DNA of 64,000 nucleotides, from contig JADNRZ010000037.1 of NCBI GenBank assembly GCA_015501605.1, positions 1-64,000 of the forward strand. The letters run 5' to 3'. A model generated the notes under the pieces. The model was not told where the DNA came from and did no database searches. It saw nothing but the letters and a program-made list of their open reading frames with translations. Source of the stretch: Panaeolus papilionaceus. Its lineage: Eukaryota; Basidiomycota; Agaricomycetes; Agaricales. The position numbers were made by a program, and so were the translations under genes. Of the stretch, positions 59,344 through 64,000 are shown piece after piece (positions within the stretch are counted from its first letter, which is position 1; the number at the start of each line of letters is the position of its first letter).

Positions 59344-62009
59344 TCATCCCTTCAAAAACATACTCGTCGGGAATCCCAACAACGAGCACTGATCAACCTC
59401 TCTCCACGCTACATTCGAGAACGGGACATCCATAATCCTCAAAGGCTTCGCCCCCTTCTGTGTCCCGCCTCCCAAAACCTCGTTCCATTTCCCTTGCGTC
59501 TCCAAGACCTTGGCTGTGGTGCTATACCCACGCGCGGAGAGGTATGAGGATGCTGGGTTTGGGTTGAATGTGCGCGCGAAGGCACCCCAGGCGTCAACAG
59601 TGACTTGAGAGATGAGAAGGTCGTTGGCGTCTCTGAAGGGTTGAGAATCCTGTCCGAGTGTGCCGAAGGTGTAGTATAGCTCCCCAGCATGACACCTGTG
59701 ACACGGGGTTAAGTCGTTGGATGAGACTGAAAATGTAGATCGGAAGCTTACCTGTAGTACGGTAATGAAGGGTCACCATTGGGGAACTCTGCTGTAGCGG
59801 GAGGAACACATGTTCCTGGAATAGGTTGGAACCCGGCATATGATTTGTCGAATTCGTAAGACCAAATTGAGGGGAAGATTTTGTTGGTAGAAGCAGCGAT
59901 GAGAGTTGCTTGATCAATACACCTTTGGGGGTGAATTTGTTAAATAGAAATCATCGAGAGATGTAAGACGACTTACAAGAACTGTCCATCAGTACCGATC
60001 CTACTAGTCAAATTGAACACGTCGGCAGTTGCGTTTACACCCTTTGGCATAGGGAAGAGATTCGATCCAACAGCCATTTGAGCCGTCTGACCGGCCAACC
60101 TACGAGTATAGTCATCAGTCAAAATACTGAACCACAGACAGCATGAACACAGAAAGTTAACCCACCCAGCACCCTCCAAGGCCGCCGTCACCGTCTCTCC
60201 TGGCGTCGGGAACGAACCAATAAAATCAGCTCCATCATCACGCATCCACCCAAACACAACGTGGGCAGGTGCAGTAGGTCCCGCTCCATTTAACATCAAA
60301 TGTGGAGTCTTAATTATCTTCCCATCCTGTACCACATATCTCGGCGCCAACGGCGCGTTCTGCAACGCCAACCCATCGGCCTTTCTCAAGCACCCTAGGA
60401 CGTCGGTGGTATTGGAAGGTCCACACCCGACAGAGACGATAGTAGGCTCAGCGAATTGTGTAAATTGGTCAGAGATGGACATCCATTCAGTGTAGGTGTG
60501 TGCGTAGCCGAAGCCTCCTAGGTTGCTCTGAGCGATGGCACCTACGTAGAGACCGAACGAGGGTGGTGAGGCGAGGAGAGCCCGGACAGAGCCTGCGCCT
60601 GCGGATCCCCCGAAGATGGTGACGCGTGTGGGGTCTCCACCAAATGAAGCGATGTGGGCGTGTACCCATTGGAGGGCAGTGGTCTTAGTAAGACGAGATG
60701 AGCGCGAGTCGCGAAAAGAGGAGAGGGAAGATGTGTACCTGGTCTCCTATTCCGAAATTTCCATTTGTTACGCCGTCGTTCAAGGCGAGGAAACCCAATG
60801 AACCCAGGCTATGTCATCCAATCAGTAAGCAGTAAATGAGGGTTTAATTATGCATGAAAGTAGTCAAATACCCACCGATAATTGATAGTAACCACAACCA
60901 CATCACTCCTCGTCACCAAGTTTCCACCGTCGGAAATTGCATCACTACCCTCACCACCCGTAAAGCCACCACCATGGATCCAAAACATCACAGGCTTCAA
61001 CTGCTTCTTCTCTTTCGCTTTCGTCGAGCTCACAGGGAGGAAAGGGGTGTAAATGTTCAAGAAGAGACAATCCTCGTTGCCTGATCCTCCAAGCTGCAAG
61101 CATGGAGAGCCGTAGTTGAGGGCATTGATGGAACCTGAGCTTTTAGTGGACGGCGTGGAGTATGCGAAGCGCTGGACAGGGTTAGCATATGGGATGCCGA
61201 TGAATCTGAAGGAGAGCTTGTCGCGGGTGCTGTAAGGTGCGGATCAGAATTTAAAATTAAATGAACTAATGAAGTGATGGGGTGAAGGCGAGGTCTGAAT
61301 ATAATGGAAAGAAAAAAAGGTGAAGAGAGAGTGGAAGAGTGGACAAACCCCATAAACGTGACTCCATTGGATTCAACCTGAACCTGGAATTTCTCTCTCA
61401 GATCCGTAGCGGTATTACGACGATACGGGGCACTTTGGGCGCACAGCGCTTGTAACTTGGTGTTGCACGACACTGACTGAATGCCGTGGACGGAGATAGC
61501 GCTGCACTTTGTCGGCTTCGCGGCGCGTTTTGCTTTCTTGGTCTCGCCCGAACCAGATGAAGAGGACGAGGATGAGGCGATCCAGTACTGGTTATTCTCG
61601 CCATTACTGATCAACGCTTGGTATTTCAGCAAGTTGGTGATATCGTCGTTGAAGAATTGACCATGGCCAGATGGTGAGAGGAGGTCCTCGTTGAGCTTTT
61701 GACATGCTGAGAGGGCTTGGGCGTTGGTGACGGCGTCAGATATGAGTATGGAGGAGGGGTGAAGGGGTGCGGTGGTCCCTGCATGACGATATTAGTATGA
61801 TAAAATCCGAATAAAGGAGATAAAATGAGGCTGTGGTATGTGCAAGGAAGGGCGGCATATAAAGAGATAAATAGGATGACGAATAACTCACAATTTAAAT
61901 CATTCTGAAACAACAACGTCAAATCGCTTCCAACACTCTGAGGCGACGGGAGTGCGACCACGAGCTTCAAGGCAGCTGCCGCAAAGGGTACCAAGAGGGG
62001 TGGTAACAT
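59344..62009 (-). CDS. Secreted type-B carboxylesterase/lipase
   Basis: Eight exons in coding order: 62009-61892, 61778-61349, 61229-60876, 60808-60739, 60683-60166, 60099-59977, 59922-59752 and 59695-59344. They total 2,136 nt (711 aa), all in phase, with introns of 54-119 nt. Residues 1-20 form a hydrophobic signal peptide (MLPPLLVPFAAAALKLVVA), so it is likely secreted. Residues about 40-180 are the Cys- and Ser-rich N-terminal region seen in this basidiomycete subfamily. Then follow the esterase core: YANPVQRF, EDCLFLNIY, the oxyanion loop HGGG (268-271), nucleophile Ser351 in GGSAGAG, a likely acid near DDGAD (473-477) and probable His597 in CHAGELYY. It should hydrolyse carboxylic esters such as lipids or aryl esters. 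ATG 62009 is chosen because it starts the signal peptide. Confidence 0.92.
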
Positions 62010-64000
62010 AGCAAAACCTGGCACAGAACCACGGAGCTCAACCCGCCCATTTTAACGATCCAACCCTCGACGTGGAGAAGCTGCCTCCTATTCTGCACTG
62101 AAATAAAAAAAGAGAGGAAGCATTGTGCCTGAGAATTCGAATGTGTGTCTATCCACCTGATCGCATCATATGTCGAGTTATTAGTCTTGACTGAGGTGGA
62201 ACATACACACGCGTCGTATAAATAGCGGGTTTTGTGTTCTTGAGTTATTGATAAGACCGAGATTGAGGGGTCTTCTTGGATAGGTGGATGTATGCGCTCT
62301 TAAGTCGCACTCGCTTGTCGGTATTCTTTGAATGAAAATGATGGCGTGTTATAGAATGTTAGTGAATGAAATCCAGGAGAGGTGGTGGCGGGAGAAGGTC
62401 ACGGATGTGTAGTGCGTTTCAGGTAGAAAAAATACTGTTCAGCTTTAGAGGCGTCGGAAAGAGCTGAGTTCATACTCACCTAAGACCATGACAATGTCCA
62501 CCTGTCCTCCTCAAATCTCTGCTCATTCCACTTGTGACGACATCGTCGCGTGCTTAGATTAGACATAGTAGAACCCCGAGGTACAGCGGCGTTAAAAATG
62601 GCGTTGAACTGCACACGTCCATTAAAACTGTGAGCCCAGTGCCAATTTAGATTGTGATGTTAAATACTCACAAATTGTATAAATAGTTGATCTTCGACTT
62701 AAATGGCTGTCTTTTGGGTGTGCTAAATGGGCTATATGCTAAAGAGACTGCGACAAAACACACACAACCACTCAGCACACTCAAGACTCTAAGGACGAGG
62801 GTTCCGGTAGATACCACCGTGCTGTAGCGTAGCTAAACTGAATAAAATTATTCTCGATCGCGGGAATCTCACGACGTGCTCAGGGCGATAGACTGAATAC
62901 GAAGGGCAAAGGGGTTCTTGAGGTTAACGTTGAGAGCTAGGGCTCGATTGAACGCGCTAAAACTTCGAACTTAAAACTGTAGCTTGGGCACTGAAAATAA
63001 ACGCACCGCTCTGCGGGAATTAACTGCTGTGTACATTGTCATTAAATTTCTATCTACTTTATAGTTATTCGAAACCTCGAATTTTGCCCTCCTTCCTATT
63101 TTCTGCGTCTGCCTTTCTAACATTCTCCCTTACCCAGGTTAATATAAACCCACGATTGCCTTCCTCTGGTTGTAAGTCACTTTTCCTCTCGGCACGCTTA
63201 TCTTTCTCGGTTCTCGGTTTCGTGTTTGTCCTTTCTACTTTTGCACGCATTTTCTGTATCGCTAGCGCTCAAAACCCCGTTGTTAGGTAGGTGATTTCTC
63301 CGAATATTACAAAAAATCGCCAAGGTGTGCCAGCACTCTTAGATCCGGAAGGGCTTGGCTACTGCGACGCGTTCAAACCCCCTAGCCCTCGTACCCGTTG
63401 GTAAGGTAATTAATGTGTTCTTTTCTATAGGTGGTTCACCAATGCATCACGTCTCTGGTACGTGTCGGTTCCCCACACAGAACACGAGCTACTGGTAGTG
63501 AACAAAGATACATATTGTGCTTTCTTCTGCCACTTCGGACAGCCGAAACCACCCCTCGCACGCTCCAGGCTCATCAATCCAGGACGAAATTCAGTTTTTG
63601 TGTTCCTGAACATCTAGAAAACCAGAAAACGTACCTAGAGGGAGAGTTGGGGCATAGAGCGGCATGGTGTGTAGGGAATGTATCGACCTAAACGGCTCTC
63701 TCAAATGGAGAATCGTTGGGGGGGGGGGGGGGGGGGGGGTAGAAGCGATTGGACAATTAGGTCGTCGTATCAAGAGAGACGTCGGCGTGGACTTTGGAAG
63801 AATGATGCAAACAAACAGGAAACGAGACGACGTGTCTGCGTAATGCCATCTTTTCAAGAGGAATGGAGATATCCCCTGCATAAAAACCAAAGAAAAAAGG
63901 GCACGTTAGCAGGGCCAGAGGTAAGAAAAAGGACGAGGAAGCACCAAGGTGCAGGTGAAACTGCCGAAATCGTGGCTTTGAGAACCAACTGAAAACGCTT
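62010..64000. other. Right-edge intergenic region, no supported gene
   Basis: No gene is supported. It includes the promoter side of the carboxylesterase; no clear minus-strand TATA box is seen (a plus-strand TATAAATAG lies at about 62217). ORFs at 63036-63290 and 63678-63992 have no recognisable domain, and the latter is built around a poly-G tract. Part of a split gene leaving the window to the right cannot be excluded. Confidence 0.4.
63718..63739 (+). repeat. G22 homopolymer tract
   Basis: Twenty-two consecutive G residues. It could form a G-quadruplex or be a sequencing/assembly artefact; homopolymer length is unreliable. Confidence 0.9.

Noticed and set aside
63678..63992. ORF with a Gly run at the right edge
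   Set aside because: The Gly run is the G22 tract; no domain and a weak start, so coding is not supported.

Overview
The window looks like nuclear DNA of a basidiomycete fungus, most likely an Agaricomycete. Evidence: genes split by short (about 50-70 nt) GT-AG introns, a fungal type-B carboxylesterase with eight exons, a fast-expanding family of small GTPases, a nucleotidyltransferase-fold gene of a type common in mushrooms, and a dense load of DNA transposons plus a Helitron-type PIF1 helicase. No species can be named from the sequence alone.

Layout. (1) 3-881: 3' end of a gene ending in a charged, lysine/glutamate-rich tail. (2) About 1.33-26.76 kb: a tandem, partly decayed array of a repeated block. 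Four copies of a P-loop GTPase gene survive (A 2125, B 12461, D 19387, E 24903), along with one internally deleted copy (C, 18277) and one 3' relic (about 7.44 kb). Copy B is cleanest. A has a late stop codon, D has lost a splice donor but stays in frame, and E has a 4-nt insertion that appears to create a new in-frame donor. A gene-less block of the same family lies at about 54.99-57.85 kb and a fragment at 28.1-28.5 kb. (3) 27.86-52.87 kb: a 202-bp element and a 24,258-bp element share both ends. The large one splits a sequence (left half 28523-28607, right half 52866-52998) whose uninterrupted copy lies, inverted, at 42465-42679, inside the element. Its ends resemble Helentron/Helitron2 termini (a terminal inverted repeat at one end, subterminal at the other, insertion in an A/T dinucleotide). 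It carries a decayed Helitron-type helicase in the matching orientation plus cargo: a nucleotidyltransferase-like gene with a solo LTR in its intron, and four orphan multi-exon genes or pseudogenes. These are themselves hit by two long-armed fold-back elements, two shorter fold-back elements and a hAT-like element. (4) 53.05-54.75 kb: a hAT-like element containing a CACTA-like one. (5) 58.27-58.80 kb: an orphan gene fragment. (6) 59344-62009: an apparently intact secreted carboxylesterase. (7) 62.0-64 kb: no supported gene; a G22 tract at 63718-63739.

The central story is recurrent duplication and transposition: a GTPase tandem array on the left and a candidate giant rolling-circle transposon with captured, nested and decaying cargo on the right. 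Ordinary host genes appear only at the two edges. Premature stops inside the repeats are all TGA and all sit where CGA or TGG is expected, which fits C-to-T decay of repeated DNA.
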